In this document: positions 1 through 11,777 of the stretch, in pieces
Position numbering within the stretch: the first letter of the stretch is position 1
How the letters are laid out: each line of letters begins with the position of its first letter
Source: Arthrobacter globiformis
GTDB lineage: Bacteria > Actinomycetota > Actinomycetes > Actinomycetales > Micrococcaceae
Direction of reading: 5' to 3'
DNA: 64,000 nucleotides
Assembly: GCF_030818015.1 (NCBI RefSeq)
Contig: NZ_JAUSZX010000001.1
Span: 4,340,001-4,404,000, forward strand
Notes under the pieces: model-generated
What the model was told of the DNA's origin: nothing
The model's input: the letters and a program-made list of their open reading frames with translations, nothing else
The model's database searches: none
Translations under genes and position numbers: made by a program

Positions 1-191
1 TCGACGTCGAGCCGGGTGGCGAGCGCCGCCACTGCGTCCGGATCGTTCCCGTTGATCGCGTGCGTGGGGACGAGCTTGCTGATGCCGGCGTTGCCCGGAG
101 CTGCGTGGACTTCGGAAACGTTGGGGTCGGCAAGGAGGGAGCGGACAATGGCGTGTTCGCGGCCGCCGGGGCCGATGACGAGTACCTTCAC
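1..191 (-). CDS. purD: Phosphoribosylamine-glycine ligase, N-terminal part
   Basis: Only the first 63 codons are inside the window; the gene runs off the left edge. The product is the GAR synthetase of purine biosynthesis, which joins glycine to phosphoribosylamine using ATP in the cytoplasm. The N-terminus shows the family signature [12 protein letters not shown] at residues 5-16, followed by the usual APGNAGI segment. The start is the GTG at 191-189. A three-unit 17-bp repeat lies just upstream, between this gene and the divergent molybdoenzyme gene. Identification is firm despite the truncation by the window edge. Confidence 0.9.
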   Translation of the reverse strand, partial: MKVLVIGPGGREHAIVRSLLADPNVSEVHAAPGNAGISKLVPTHAINGNDPDAVAALATRLDV

Positions 192-232
192 AGTCTCCAA
201 GGGTACTTTGTGCACCGTGCTGGATCCTAAGC

Positions 233-283
233 TGTGACCGGGCCTCAGTTGTGACAGGGCCCGAGTTGTGACCGGCGGACAAT
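233..283. repeat. Three-unit 17-bp tandem repeat
   Basis: TGTGAC recurs at 233, 250 and 267 with a constant 17-bp period and similar flanking GGGCC bases. It lies in the divergent promoter region between purD and the molybdoenzyme gene. It could be a row of regulator half-sites or simple replication slippage; the sequence does not decide. Confidence 0.55.
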
Positions 284-313
284 CCGTGCAGCCGGCAGCT
301 ACGAACCACGGTC

Positions 314-1891
314 ATGAAGAAGCTCATGGGATGGTTCAGGGGACCAGCCGCACTGGCGGCCCTCGCCGGGGTGGCCGCCGCCGCCGTCGTTCTTTCCGTT
401 GCCGAACTGTTGGGGGCGTTCTTTACGGCCCGCGCCACTCCCCTCATTGCCCTGGGCTCGACGTTCATCGACTTCACGCCGCCGTGGCTGAAGGACTTCG
501 CGATTGCGACGTTCGGCACCAATGACAAGGCAGCCCTCTTCGCCGGCATGGGCCTGACGATTTTCGTGCTGGCGTGCGTGCTCGGCGTGGTGGCGTACCG
601 GAGATGGGCGCTGGGGGCTGCCGGAGTGCTGTTCATGGGCGCGGTGATTGTGGCCAGCGTGGTGACCCGCGCGGGCGTCAGGCCTCTGGACGCCCTGCCC
701 TCGCTGGTGGGAGCCGCGGCCGGGCTGGCCGTACTGCGGCTGCTGGTGTCACGGCTGTGGCGGCTGCGGGCCTTTCCGGATTCTCCGGCGGATGTCGCGG
801 CCAAGCCCCCGGAGCGGCCGGCCACGTCCCGGCGGGCCTTCTTCGCGGCCACCGGCATCACGGCCGCCGCCGCGGGCATCGCCGCCACCGGCGGCCGGCT
901 GCTCAGCGCCGCGCGCAGCAACGTGGCGCAGGCCAGGGGGTCCCTCCGGCTGCCAGCTCCCGCCCGGCCCGCAGCCGCCGTGCCCGCCGGAGTGGCGTCG
1001 GCCACGCCCGGCGTGACGCCGTGGCTGACGCCCAGCAATGACTTCTACCGGATTGACACTGCCCTCAGCGTTCCGGAGATTAAGGCTGAGGAGTGGGAAC
1101 TGCGCGTGCACGGGCTCGTGGAGGAAGAGGTCCGCGTCACCTTCCAGGACCTGCTCGACGCCGACCTGATCGAGTCCCATGTGACCCTTACCTGTGTCTC
1201 GAATCCGGTGGGCGGCAACCTCGCCGGCAACGCCAAGTGGCTGGGACTGCCCATCCGCGAGGTGCTCAAGCGGGCCAGGCCCACCGCCGGCGCGGACATG
1301 GTCCTCTCCACCTCGATCGACGGATTCAGCGCCTCCACGCCGCTGGAGGTCCTGCAGGACGGGCGCGACGCCATGCTCGCCATCGGTATGAACGGCGAAC
1401 CGCTGCCGCTGGAACACGGCTACCCCGTCCGCATGGTGGTTCCAGGACTGTACGGGTTTGTGTCCGCCACGAAGTGGGTGGTGGATCTGGAGGTGACCCG
1501 CTTCGCCGACAGCAAGGCCTACTGGACCCAGCGCGGCTGGTCAGAGCGCGGTCCCATCAAGACGATGGCCCGGGTGGAGGTGCCCAGATCCTTCGCGGTG
1601 GTCCCGGCCGGGCGGGTGGCCATCGGCGGTACAGCGTGGGCGCAGACCCGGGGAATCACCAAGGTCGAGGTGCAGATCGACGGTGGCGACTGGGCTGGGG
1701 CCGTGCTCTCCGACGAGGCTTCCGTGGACACGTGGCGCCAATGGTCCTTCGACTGGGATGCCAAGCCGGGCGCGCACTACGTCAAGGTGCGCGCCACGGA
1801 CGGGACCGGCGAACTGCAGACGGAGAAGCGCGCCGATCCCGTGCCTGACGGTGCTTCCGGCTGGCAGTCCGTCATGGTCACGGTTGAGTAG
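314..1891 (+). CDS. Membrane-anchored sulfite-oxidase-type molybdopterin oxidoreductase
   Basis: This 525-residue protein combines an N-terminal membrane part with a sulfite-oxidase fold. Hydrophobic segments lie at about residues 11-33, 73-94, 97-117 and 127-147. A Tat-like SRRAFF motif plus hydrophobic stretch follows at about 172-193. The molybdopterin domain starts near 225 and carries the likely Mo-ligand cysteine in TLTCVSNPVGG (about residue 294). The C-terminus (about 410-525) matches the Mo-co dimerisation domain. The active domain is probably exported and membrane-tethered. The substrate cannot be read from sequence; sulfite, methionine sulfoxide and others are possible. The gene is monocistronic, with a small gap to the asparaginase gene. 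Confidence 0.88.
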   Translation: MKKLMGWFRGPAALAALAGVAAAAVVLSVAELLGAFFTARATPLIALGSTFIDFTPPWLKDFAIATFGTNDKAALFAGMGLTIFVLACVLGVVAYRRWALGAAGVLFMGAVIVASVVTRAGVRPLDALPSLVGAAAGLAVLRLLVSRLWRLRAFPDSPADVAAKPPERPATSRRAFFAATGITAAAAGIAATGGRLLSAARSNVAQARGSLRLPAPARPAAAVPAGVASATPGVTPWLTPSNDFYRIDTALSVPEIKAEEWELRVHGLVEEEVRVTFQDLLDADLIESHVTLTCVSNPVGGNLAGNAKWLGLPIREVLKRARPTAGADMVLSTSIDGFSASTPLEVLQDGRDAMLAIGMNGEPLPLEHGYPVRMVVPGLYGFVSATKWVVDLEVTRFADSKAYWTQRGWSERGPIKTMARVEVPRSFAVVPAGRVAIGGTAWAQTRGITKVEVQIDGGDWAGAVLSDEASVDTWRQWSFDWDAKPGAHYVKVRATDGTGELQTEKRADPVPDGASGWQSVMVTVE

Positions 1892-1984
1892 CCGGTTCAG
1901 CGGCGCAATGGCTGCGCGTTGTATCCGGCCAGCCGCCCCGGACGGCTCCCGGGGAATGCCCCTGCCGCACCATAGACTGGGGCC

Positions 1985-3001
1985 ATGGCCCTAAATTCGC
2001 ACGCCACGTTCACTGTGGATTCCGCCGTCGAACTCGCCGTGGTTGAACGAAGCGGATTCGTGGAGTCCCGCCATATCGGGGCGGCCGTGGTGCTCGCCGC
2101 TGACGGCCACGTGGTCACCCAGCTTGGCGACATCTCCACCCCCATACTGGCCCGGTCCACGCTCAAGCCCCTGCAGGCGCTGGCGGCGATGCAGTCCGGC
2201 GTTCCCCTGCGCGGCGCCCAGGTGGCCCTCGCCTGCGCCAGCCACACGGGATCGCTCGACCACATGGACGTCGTCGAGGGCATGCTCAAGGCTGCGGGCG
2301 TCAAGGAGGACCAGCTGCAGTGCCCCGCCGCGTGGCCGCAGGACGAGACGGCACGGACCTGGCTGACGCAGTCTGAGCGGGGAAAATCCCGGCTGGCCTT
2401 CAACTGTTCGGGGAAGCATGCGGCTTTCCTGTGGGCCTGCACCGAAAACGGCTGGGACACGCACAGCTACCTGGAACCCAACCACCCGCTGCAGCAGCGC
2501 ATCCGCACCGTGATCGAGGAGTATTCCGGCGAACAGATCGCGCACCTGGGCATCGACGGCTGCGGCGCACCCGTTGCGGCCATCTCGCTGACCGGCCTGG
2601 CCCGCGCCTACTCCCTGCTCGCCAAGGCCCCCTCCGACAAATCCGCCAACGCCCGCGCCGCCACCATCGCAACTTCCATGCTGGACTACCCGTGGGCGGT
2701 CCAGGGCAGAGGCGAGGCGAACACGATCGTCATGGAGGAGCTGGACGTCATCGCCAAGATCGGCGCTGAGGGCCTCCTGGTCATGGCCACGTCCCAGGGA
2801 GTTTCCGTGGCCCTCAAGGTGCTCGACGGCAACCTGCGGGCCACCTCCCTGGTGGGGCTGACCCTGCTGGCAGCCTGCGGAGCCGTCGACATCCCGGGTG
2901 TGTCCAGCGTGCTCGAGAAGGTGGTGGAGCCGGTCCTCGGCGGCGGCCGTCCCGTGGGCAAGATCCGCCTGGGCCACGCCGTCTCGGCACTGCTGGACTA
3001 A
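1985..3001 (+). CDS. Asparaginase (bacterial asparaginase II / PF06089 type)
   Basis: The 338-residue product matches the small bacterial asparaginase family that is unrelated to E. coli AnsA/AnsB. The reaction would be hydrolysis of L-asparagine to aspartate and ammonia in the cytoplasm. Visible family blocks are VERSGFVESRH near the N-terminus, ASHTGS (about residues 81-86), FNCSGKHAAFL (about 139-149) and a glycine-rich end. Length is typical. No signal peptide is present. It is followed 29 bases downstream by an SCP-like gene on the same strand, so the two may be co-transcribed. Physiological substrate preference is inferred from the family only. Confidence 0.85.
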   Translation: MALNSHATFTVDSAVELAVVERSGFVESRHIGAAVVLAADGHVVTQLGDISTPILARSTLKPLQALAAMQSGVPLRGAQVALACASHTGSLDHMDVVEGMLKAAGVKEDQLQCPAAWPQDETARTWLTQSERGKSRLAFNCSGKHAAFLWACTENGWDTHSYLEPNHPLQQRIRTVIEEYSGEQIAHLGIDGCGAPVAAISLTGLARAYSLLAKAPSDKSANARAATIATSMLDYPWAVQGRGEANTIVMEELDVIAKIGAEGLLVMATSQGVSVALKVLDGNLRATSLVGLTLLAACGAVDIPGVSSVLEKVVEPVLGGGRPVGKIRLGHAVSALLD

Positions 3002-3030
3002 CGTACTTTTAGCTTTTCAAGGAGGCACCG

Positions 3031-3432
3031 GTGGCAGTTGCGCGCCGCAGAATCGACCCGGCCGACGGTCAAGCGGCACTGAACGAATGGGCGGCAGGTG
3101 CCGTCCCGCCGTCGGACGCTGCTCCGGCCGCACCCGGCGCGCCGGCGGTTCCCCGTTCGGTGATTGCGACGGCGGTCCGTTACTCCCTCGAGGAGGTCAC
3201 CGCCCGGGCGCCGGGGAATTCGGTGGAGGTGCGGGTGCCGCCGTTCGGCGTCACCCAGTGTGTGGAGGGTCCGCGGCACACACGTGGCACTCCCCCGAAC
3301 GTCATTGAGTGCGACGCCGCCACCTGGCTGGCGATGGTGACCGGCCGGCTGAGCTGGGCCGACGCCGTCGGAGCTGGACGCGTGGCCGCGTCGGGCCTGC
3401 GGGCGGACCTGTCGGCCCTGCTCCCGCTGTAG
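3031..3432 (+). CDS. Sterol-carrier-protein-like small protein
   Basis: A 133-residue protein of the type annotated in actinobacteria as sterol carrier family or bacterial SCP orthologue. The region from about residue 42 (VIATAVRYSLEEV) to the end forms the SCP-like fold, with a Pro/Ala-rich linker at about 24-41. The start is GTG at 3031, behind a strong AAGGAGG at about 3018-3026. No catalytic residues are expected; such proteins bind hydrophobic ligands, but no ligand is known here. It ends just before a 14-bp bidirectional terminator shared with dctA. Confidence 0.7.
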   Translation: MAVARRRIDPADGQAALNEWAAGAVPPSDAAPAAPGAPAVPRSVIATAVRYSLEEVTARAPGNSVEVRVPPFGVTQCVEGPRHTRGTPPNVIECDAATWLAMVTGRLSWADAVGAGRVAASGLRADLSALLPL

Positions 3433-3445
3433 GCGCCCCAACGCA

Positions 3446-3495
3446 GCAGGATCCCGCCCAGGTCTCTGAACTGCTGAGCCCGGGCGGGATCCTGC
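3446..3495. terminator. Bidirectional hairpin between SCP-like gene and dctA
   Basis: GCAGGATCCCGCCC (3446-3459) is perfectly complementary to 3482-3495, giving a 14-bp stem with a 22-base loop. It lies between two convergent stop codons (3432 and 3511), the expected place for a shared terminator. There is no U-tract, as is common in high-GC actinobacteria. Confidence 0.7.
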
Positions 3496-3510
3496 CTCTG
3501 TTCTGTGGCG

Positions 3511-4989
3511 CTATTCGTGGTTGATGGCGGCGGACGGCCTGCTCATCTGGAACTCGGGCATTTCACCCGGGTTCGGGCCGCCGCGGAACTTGGGCGATGC
3601 CTGCCCGCCCCCGCTGATCCGCTCCAGTTCCTGCTCCTGGAAGTCCTCCTCCACACCCAGCATGACGGCGGAATCGTGGTTGGTGATCTCGCCGCGGAAC
3701 GCCCGGACCATGACGCTGCGGTCGAACTGGCCCTCCCACTTGGAGACCACGAAGGTCGCCACGCAGTTGCCCAGCAGGTTGACTACCACGCGCATGGAGT
3801 CCATGAGCCGGTCGGCCCCGAGGAGCAGGGCGACGCCAGCCACCGGGAAGATTCCTAGCGCGGCCGCGGTGGCGGACAGCGCCAGGAAGGACGAGCCGGG
3901 AACGCCGGCCATGCCCTTTGAAGTCAGCAGCAGGACGCCGAGGGCCGCGAGCTGCTGGCCGAGGTCCAGGTGGTGGCCGAAGGCCTGGGCGAGGAACAGC
4001 AGGGAGATGGACAGGTAAATCGCCGCCCCGTCCAGGTTGAACGAGTAGCCCGTGGGGACCACCAGGCCGGTGGTTGCCCGGGAGCATCCGGCGTTTGTCA
4101 GCTTGGTCATGATGCGCGGCATCACGGCCTCCGTGGACGCGGTGCCGAGGGCCAGCAGGAATTCCTCGCGGGTGTACTTGAGGAACTGCCACAGCGGAAC
4201 CCGGGCGAAGCTCCAGGCCACCAGGAACAGGAGGCCGATGAACACCACCGCGGCTCCGTAGCAGGCGGCGATCAGCATCGCGTAAGTGCCGAGGGTGTCC
4301 AGCCCGTATTGGCCGATGATGAAGGCCATCGCGCCGAAGGCACCGATCGGCGCAACCTTCATGATCCAGGACATGATCTTGAAGACGAGCTCGAGGACGG
4401 TCTCCATGAGGCTGACGACCGGCAGGCAACGCTCGCGGCCGATGACGACGATGGCGGCGCCGAAGAACACGGAGAAGAAGAGGACCTGCAGCAGGCTGTT
4501 ATTGGCGAAGGCCCCGATGACGCTGGTGGGGATGACGTCCAGGATGAAGGCCGCTGCGTCCTTCGGCACGGCGTGGCCGGTCTTGGCGTCGAGGGCCTCC
4601 CGGGAGAGGGTGCTCGGATCGATGTTCAGGCCCGCTCCGGGCTGGACGACGTTGCCGACAATCAGGCCGAAGACCAGGGCGAAAAGTGTGGCCGCTGTGA
4701 AGTAGAGAAGAGCCTTGACTCCTACCCTTCCGACCGCCTTGACGTCGCCGACGGCCGATATTCCCGTGACGATCACGAGGAAGATCAGCGGCGCGATGAT
4801 CATTTTGATGAGCTGGATGAAGCCGTCACCGAGCGGCCTCAGTTGAGCGCCTAGGTCCGGCCAGAAATGCCCTATGAGAACACCTGCCACGACGGCGATC
4901 AGAATTTGGAAGAAGAGCGACCTATAGAGCGGCTTCTTCTTCGACGGCGCCGAACTCGCCTTCAGCGCCGAGGAATCTGGGATCTTCAT
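3511..4989 (-). CDS. dctA: C4-dicarboxylate:cation symporter
   Basis: A member of the DAACS family that imports succinate, fumarate and malate with protons or sodium. The 492-residue form starting MKIPDSSALK (ATG at 4989) is preferred. A longer in-frame form from 5067 adds a charged, non-conserved stretch that runs through a region dense in likely operators. The protein has the multi-helix layout of the family, starting at about residue 20, and contains TASTEAVMPRI and GYSFNLDGAAIY, which are characteristic substrate/cation-binding segments. The C-terminal tail is acidic and proline/glycine-rich. The promoter contains two IclR-type palindromes and a GATTGTGACC element shared with purine genes, so it may be co-regulated with them. 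Confidence 0.9.
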   Translation of the reverse strand: MKIPDSSALKASSAPSKKKPLYRSLFFQILIAVVAGVLIGHFWPDLGAQLRPLGDGFIQLIKMIIAPLIFLVIVTGISAVGDVKAVGRVGVKALLYFTAATLFALVFGLIVGNVVQPGAGLNIDPSTLSREALDAKTGHAVPKDAAAFILDVIPTSVIGAFANNSLLQVLFFSVFFGAAIVVIGRERCLPVVSLMETVLELVFKIMSWIMKVAPIGAFGAMAFIIGQYGLDTLGTYAMLIAACYGAAVVFIGLLFLVAWSFARVPLWQFLKYTREEFLLALGTASTEAVMPRIMTKLTNAGCSRATTGLVVPTGYSFNLDGAAIYLSISLLFLAQAFGHHLDLGQQLAALGVLLLTSKGMAGVPGSSFLALSATAAALGIFPVAGVALLLGADRLMDSMRVVVNLLGNCVATFVVSKWEGQFDRSVMVRAFRGEITNHDSAVMLGVEEDFQEQELERISGGGQASPKFRGGPNPGEMPEFQMSRPSAAINHE

Positions 4990-5057
4990 TGATCTGTACC
5001 TATCAATTGGGAACTGCCCCGGATCGGGGTCTGTTTCCAACGTAACCCCGGTCACAC

Positions 5058-5116
5058 AATTCCGCAAGAGGAAATTCAGTTTTCACGATGCGGAACTAAA
5101 TTGGGCGGTCACAATC
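5058..5116 (-). promoter_or_regulatory. dctA promoter: two IclR-type palindromes plus GATTGTGACC element
   Basis: AATTCC-N7-GAAATT spans 5058-5076. GTTTTC-ACGATGC-GGAAC spans 5079-5096, and its core TTTTCACGATGCGGA recurs exactly at 29037-29051 beside iclR. GGTCACAATC at 5107-5116 reads GATTGTGACC on the dctA strand and recurs at 8587-8596 and 25343-25352. The layout (element, palindromes, gene) is the same in all three promoters. Confidence 0.55.
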
Positions 5117-5267
5117 GAGTTTTTGTCCGCCACCACAGGTCGTGGATGGGCAGGACGGAGGGTCGTCGATGGGCAGGAAGGAGCCAAGGTCCACCCACGC
5201 CCTGGCCACGGAGGGGCGTGCAAGTCGCGATAATGTGGACAAAATCTCGGAAGGAAGCGAGAAGGGG

Positions 5268-6029
5268 TCAGCCGCGGCCTATGAAGGGCATCCCCGCGGC
5301 CGTAATGACTACCGAGCCCACGCTGGCCGACGGCGGCATCCCAGCCATCATCAGCACTGCCCGGGCAGCGTCCTCCACCGGGAACATCGGTTCCACCCTG
5401 CGGCTTCCGTCGGCCTGGAGCGCCCCCGAACCAACCCCGATGGTGTCCATGATTTCCGTGGCGGTGTTGCCGATGTCGATCTGCCCGCAGGTGATCCCGA
5501 ACTCCCGGCCGTCGAGCTCGATGCTTTTGGTCAGCCCCGTCATGGCGTGCTTGGTGACGGCGTAGGCAACGGTCCGCGGCCGGGGTGAGTGCGCCGAGAT
5601 GGAGCCGTTGTTGATGATCCGCCCGCCCTGCGGCGACTGCGCCTTCATCGCCCGGACGGCCGCCCCGGCACACAGCACCGAGCCGGTCAGGTTCACGGCC
5701 ACGGTGGCCTCCCAATCCGCCAGGCTGATCTCATCCACCGACGCCGCCGGGCCGAAGATGCCGGCGTTGTTGAACAGGACGTCCACCCGGCCCCAGCGCC
5801 TGAGGACGGCGGCGAAAAGGCGTTCGACGTCGTCGGGCACGGTGACATCGCACGGCACCGCAAGCGCGTCCGGATGCCCGTCCGCTGTTTCCAGGAGCTG
5901 CTGCTCGCGCCGGCCCGCCAGGGCCACCCGGTAACCGTCCGCCAGCATTTGCCGGGCAACTGCCCGTCCAATGCCGGAACCGGCACCGGTCACGACGGCG
6001 ACCCGTCCCGTAGTCGGTGGAACGGTCAT
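5268..6029 (-). CDS. SDR-family NAD(P)-dependent oxidoreductase
   Basis: The 253-residue protein is a classical short-chain dehydrogenase. It shows the nucleotide-binding [12 protein letters not shown] (about residues 15-26), NNAGI (about 88-92), the catalytic serine region NGSISAH and the YAVTK motif (about 155-159). The start is ATG 6029 behind AGGAG. It is the last gene of a minus-strand run with the racemase and the NCS1 permease (45-base gap), so the substrate may be a ureide- or hydantoin-derived compound. That is inference from position only. Confidence 0.85.
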   Translation of the reverse strand: MTVPPTTGRVAVVTGAGSGIGRAVARQMLADGYRVALAGRREQQLLETADGHPDALAVPCDVTVPDDVERLFAAVLRRWGRVDVLFNNAGIFGPAASVDEISLADWEATVAVNLTGSVLCAGAAVRAMKAQSPQGGRIINNGSISAHSPRPRTVAYAVTKHAMTGLTKSIELDGREFGITCGQIDIGNTATEIMDTIGVGSGALQADGSRRVEPMFPVEDAARAVLMMAGMPPSASVGSVVITAAGMPFIGRG

Positions 6030-6074
6030 GCTGCTTCTCCTGGAGTTGGCGGAACCTGTGCGGTTGCTGGAACG

Positions 6075-6818
6075 TTAGACGGTGGCGGGAACGTCATTCG
6101 CCGCCAGCGGCCAGCCTATGACGGTCTTGGGCCGCGGCGTGGCGTACGTCCGCACCTTGGACGTGGAGAGCTGCATCCGGACCAGGGACTCCGCGATGGT
6201 CACGGCGGCCGCAACGCCGTCGACGACGGGAACTCCGGCGCGCTGCCGGATCTGTTCATCCAGGCCCGCCATGCCGCCGCAGCCCAGCACGATCACCTCG
6301 GCGTGGTCCTCCCGGACCGCGAGCAACGCCTCGCTGATGATGGCCTCGACCGCCCGCTCCGGTTCCGCCTCCAGTTCCAGCACGGCCATCCCGCTGGCCC
6401 GCACCGAAGCACAGCGCGCATCGAGGCCGGCCAGCTTCAGCCTGTCCTCGATGAGCGGCACAGCGCGGTCCAGGGTGGTCACCACGGAGTATTTGTGGCC
6501 CAGGAACATGGCCGTGCTGGCCGCCGCCTCGGTGATGTCGACGACGGGCACGTCCAGCAACTCCTGCAGCCCCTCCCGGCCGTGCTCGCCGTAGCCGGCC
6601 TGGATGACGGCGTCGAAGGGTTCGGGGTAGTGGACCACCCGGTCCATCACGGCGATCGCGGCCAGGTAGCTCTCAAAGTTGCCTTCGCAGGAGTCGGCCC
6701 CGAAGCGCGGCGTGATCCCGACAATCTCGGTGCCGGGCGCCGCGATGCCGCGTGCCTGGGCGGCGATGGAGTCGGTCATGGACTGTGTGGTGTTGACGTT
6801 CGCAACGAGTATGCGCAT
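6075..6818 (-). CDS. Hydantoin/allantoin racemase-family protein (Asp/Glu racemase superfamily)
   Basis: The 247-residue protein belongs to the hydantoin/aspartate racemase family. It starts MRILVANVNTTQSMTD, typical of HyuE/HpxA-like enzymes. The catalytic cysteine pair of the superfamily is plausibly in GADSCEGNF (about residue 48) and VLGCGGM (about residue 179). Start ATG 6818 has a clear AGGAGG. It sits between an SDR and an NCS1 permease, close to a purine-degradation region, so racemisation of allantoin (uricase-pathway product) is a good hypothesis. Hydantoin racemisation is an equally possible role by family. Confidence 0.82.
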   Translation of the reverse strand: MRILVANVNTTQSMTDSIAAQARGIAAPGTEIVGITPRFGADSCEGNFESYLAAIAVMDRVVHYPEPFDAVIQAGYGEHGREGLQELLDVPVVDITEAAASTAMFLGHKYSVVTTLDRAVPLIEDRLKLAGLDARCASVRASGMAVLELEAEPERAVEAIISEALLAVREDHAEVIVLGCGGMAGLDEQIRQRAGVPVVDGVAAAVTIAESLVRMQLSTSKVRTYATPRPKTVIGWPLAANDVPATV

Positions 6819-6851
6819 GGTTCCTCCTGGGTGGGTGGCGTTGGGTGGCTC

Positions 6852-8420
6852 TTAGTGGGTGCTGGCGACGGCGATGGCCTCGCCGTCGACGTCCTCAAAG
6901 CGCTGCCTGCGGTCGGCGATCACGTAGTAGCTGACTGCACCGACGCCAGCGCCGAAGAACCAGGCAAACGGTGCGGCGGCCTCGAGGGCAGGGAGGAAGG
7001 CGACGAGAATGGCCAGGACGGCTGCCGGCACCAGCGCGATAATGGCCCGCGGGTTGACGCCCCGCTTGTAGAAGTAGGCTCCGGACGGGTTCTCGGTGTA
7101 GAGCTCGGGGACGTTGACCTTTCCGCGGCGGAGCAGCCAGTAGTCGGCCATGACCACGCCGAACAGGGGTCCGAGCAGTGCGCCCAGCCCGCCCAGGAAG
7201 TAGACGATCACGAGGGGGTTGTTGTAGAGGTTCCACGGCAGGATGACCAGGCCGATGGTGCCGCTCACCCAGGCTGCCCGGCGGAAGTTGAGCCGCTTGG
7301 GGAAGAGGTTGGTGAGGGCATACACGGGGGCAACGAAGTTGGCCATGAGGTTGACCGCGATGGTCAGGATGAGGATCGCGAGGCAGGCCAGCACCAGGAA
7401 CAGGGTGTTGGGGATGCTCTGGACGATGTCCGACGGCGTTTCGATGATGGTGCCGTTGATCTTGTACTGTCCGCCGGCGAGGACCACCACGATGGCGCCG
7501 AAGAGGAGCATGTTGATCGGGATGCCCCAGAAGTTGCCGCGCACGATGGACTTCTTGGACACGGCAGAGCGGGTGAAGTCGCAGAAGTTCAGGACGAACG
7601 TTCCGTAGATGGAGACCCAGAGGGCGCCCCCGGCGAAAATGGTCCGCCACATCTCGCCGCCCTCGAGGCCCCGGATGCCGGTCCACTGGATGGAGCCGTG
7701 CGCCTCGGTGAAGACCCAGACAGCAAGCAGTACCATCGTCAGCAGGATGACCGGACCGGCGAAGGCCTCGTACTTGCGGATCATCTCCATGCCGAAGCTG
7801 ACGATCACCAGCTGGACAATCCACAGCCCCACGAAGGAGATCCAACCCAGCGTGGAGAGGCCGAGGATGGAGTTGGCGTCCAGGTCATGAAGGGACGGAA
7901 CCATGGCCACCAGCATGACGCGGAGCACCACCGAGGCGAGGAACGTCTGGATGCCGAACCACGCGACCGCAACCGCGCCGCGCAGCAGGCTGGCGAGCTG
8001 AGCACCGCGGATGCCGAAACTGATGCGGCTCATGACGGGAAACGGAACGCCCGTTTTCTGGCCCATGAAACCGGAGAAGCTGAGCAGGACGAAGAGGAGG
8101 GCCGCCCCGATGGCCAGCGCCGTCAGGATCTGCCAGCCCCCGAGGCCAAGGGAAAAGAGTCCGACGGCGAACGCGTAATTCCCGAGGCTGTGCACGTCGT
8201 TCGCCCAGAGGGTGAAGATGCTGTACCCCGTCCAGCGGCGCCCTTGCCGCTTGGTCGGTGCGAGGTCGGCGTTGTAGAGGCTGGGGCTGATGTCGCGGCC
8301 GGCTGCGGCGCTGGCCGCGTCGCACAGGGCGTCGGTGGCCGCGGTCTGGTGAACGGGCTGGCCCGGCGGCGCTGTCGGAGCGGGAGCCGGTTCGACGCCG
8401 ACTGGTGGAGTCGTGTGCAT
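6852..8420 (-). CDS. NCS1-family nucleobase/ureide permease
   Basis: A 522-residue 12-helix transporter of the nucleobase-cation-symport-1 family (allantoin, hydantoin, cytosine or uracil permeases). The conserved N-terminal SLYNADLAPTKRQGRRWT and LWANDVHSLGNYAFAVG segments (about residues 45-90) are the family hallmark. ATG 8420 is preferred because it follows GGAG and begins the family-like segment; a longer frame to 8507 crosses the promoter. It heads an operon with the racemase and SDR genes, which favours allantoin or hydantoin as substrate. An IclR-type palindrome lies about 80 bases upstream. Confidence 0.88.
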   Translation of the reverse strand: MHTTPPVGVEPAPAPTAPPGQPVHQTAATDALCDAASAAAGRDISPSLYNADLAPTKRQGRRWTGYSIFTLWANDVHSLGNYAFAVGLFSLGLGGWQILTALAIGAALLFVLLSFSGFMGQKTGVPFPVMSRISFGIRGAQLASLLRGAVAVAWFGIQTFLASVVLRVMLVAMVPSLHDLDANSILGLSTLGWISFVGLWIVQLVIVSFGMEMIRKYEAFAGPVILLTMVLLAVWVFTEAHGSIQWTGIRGLEGGEMWRTIFAGGALWVSIYGTFVLNFCDFTRSAVSKKSIVRGNFWGIPINMLLFGAIVVVLAGGQYKINGTIIETPSDIVQSIPNTLFLVLACLAILILTIAVNLMANFVAPVYALTNLFPKRLNFRRAAWVSGTIGLVILPWNLYNNPLVIVYFLGGLGALLGPLFGVVMADYWLLRRGKVNVPELYTENPSGAYFYKRGVNPRAIIALVPAAVLAILVAFLPALEAAAPFAWFFGAGVGAVSYYVIADRRQRFEDVDGEAIAVASTH

Positions 8421-8748
8421 CTGGATCTCCAGTTTCTGGGATTTTCGCGGTGGTGAGCCCTCGATCGGACGATCACTCGTCGGACGATCACTGCTGTTAT
8501 TCCACATCGCGAAATAAACTTGTTGAATAGTGAAATAAGCGTATGACCCACATCACCCCCAGTCAAGATGTGCACCCTCTGAGCGTGGTCACAATCCGCG
8601 GGGCGGGCCGCTCGCAGGGCTGGAGTGCACTATCCCGCATGGTCCCGTTTGACGGTCATCCTGCACGGCGGATAATCTCGAACAGCAAGAATGTTTTCTC
8701 ACAATACGAAAACATGAGCCCAACATTCAAAGATGAAACGAGGCTGCC
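8421..8748. promoter_or_regulatory. Divergent promoter region of NCS1 permease operon and aceE
   Basis: This 328-base gap holds several sites and no gene. TATTCC-ACATCGC-GAAATA at 8499-8517 is an IclR-like palindrome facing the permease. GGTCACAATC at 8587-8596 is the shared element also seen near dctA and uricase. On the aceE side, ATGTTTTC (8691-8698) and GAAAACAT (8708-8715) form a perfect 8-bp inverted repeat with a 9-base spacer, a likely aceE operator. Confidence 0.55.
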
Positions 8749-11523
<2,775 letters not shown>

Positions 11524-11535
11524 GAATTAAAAAAC

Positions 11536-11573
11536 CGACGGCGGCCCTCACCTGGTGGTGGGGGCCGCCGTCG
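11536..11573 (+). terminator. aceE terminator hairpin
   Basis: CGACGGCGGCCC (11536-11547) pairs perfectly with 11562-11573 over a 14-base loop, 12 bases after the aceE stop. An A-rich run precedes it and the convergent DUF1508 gene ends at 11586, so it may serve both strands. Confidence 0.75.
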
Positions 11574-11585
11574 CGCTTCTCTGGA

Positions 11586-11777
11586 TTAGGTCAGGGACGT
11601 CCTGCCGTCAACAACGAACCCGGTGGCTGCGCTTTCCCGGACTGCCGTGATCCCCGCGGCGACTGCCTTGATGTTGGGAAAGCTGGGCGAAACCGCAACC
11701 ACGGTTCCGTCATCGGCTGTCAGCCTGAACCGGAATTGCCCTGCGCCCGCCGTCTCGATTACGAATGTGCCTGCCAT
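11586..11777 (-). CDS. Small DUF1508 (YegP-like) protein
   Basis: A 63-residue protein, MAGTFVIETA to TSLT. It matches the DUF1508 unit, a small beta-rich fold: FRFRLTADDGTVVAVS followed by NIKAVAAGITAVRESA. Start ATG 11777 follows a GGAAGGAGC ribosome site. A second family member is encoded at 38313-38648 with the same MAG-start and A-x-GI/VA-x-x-RE pattern but with a basic C-terminal extension. The function of the family is not established. Confidence 0.8.
   Translation of the reverse strand: MAGTFVIETAGAGQFRFRLTADDGTVVAVSPSFPNIKAVAAGITAVRESAATGFVVDGRTSLT

Noticed and set aside
4990..5067. N-terminal extension of DctA to 5067
   Set aside because: It would translate across likely operator palindromes and gives a non-family N-terminus; ATG 4989 fits the family start better.
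5589..8456. Very long plus-strand open frame (955 codons)
   Set aside because: It runs opposite to the SDR, racemase and NCS1 permease genes, and the translation is charged, low-complexity and without domains. High GC makes such antisense frames common.
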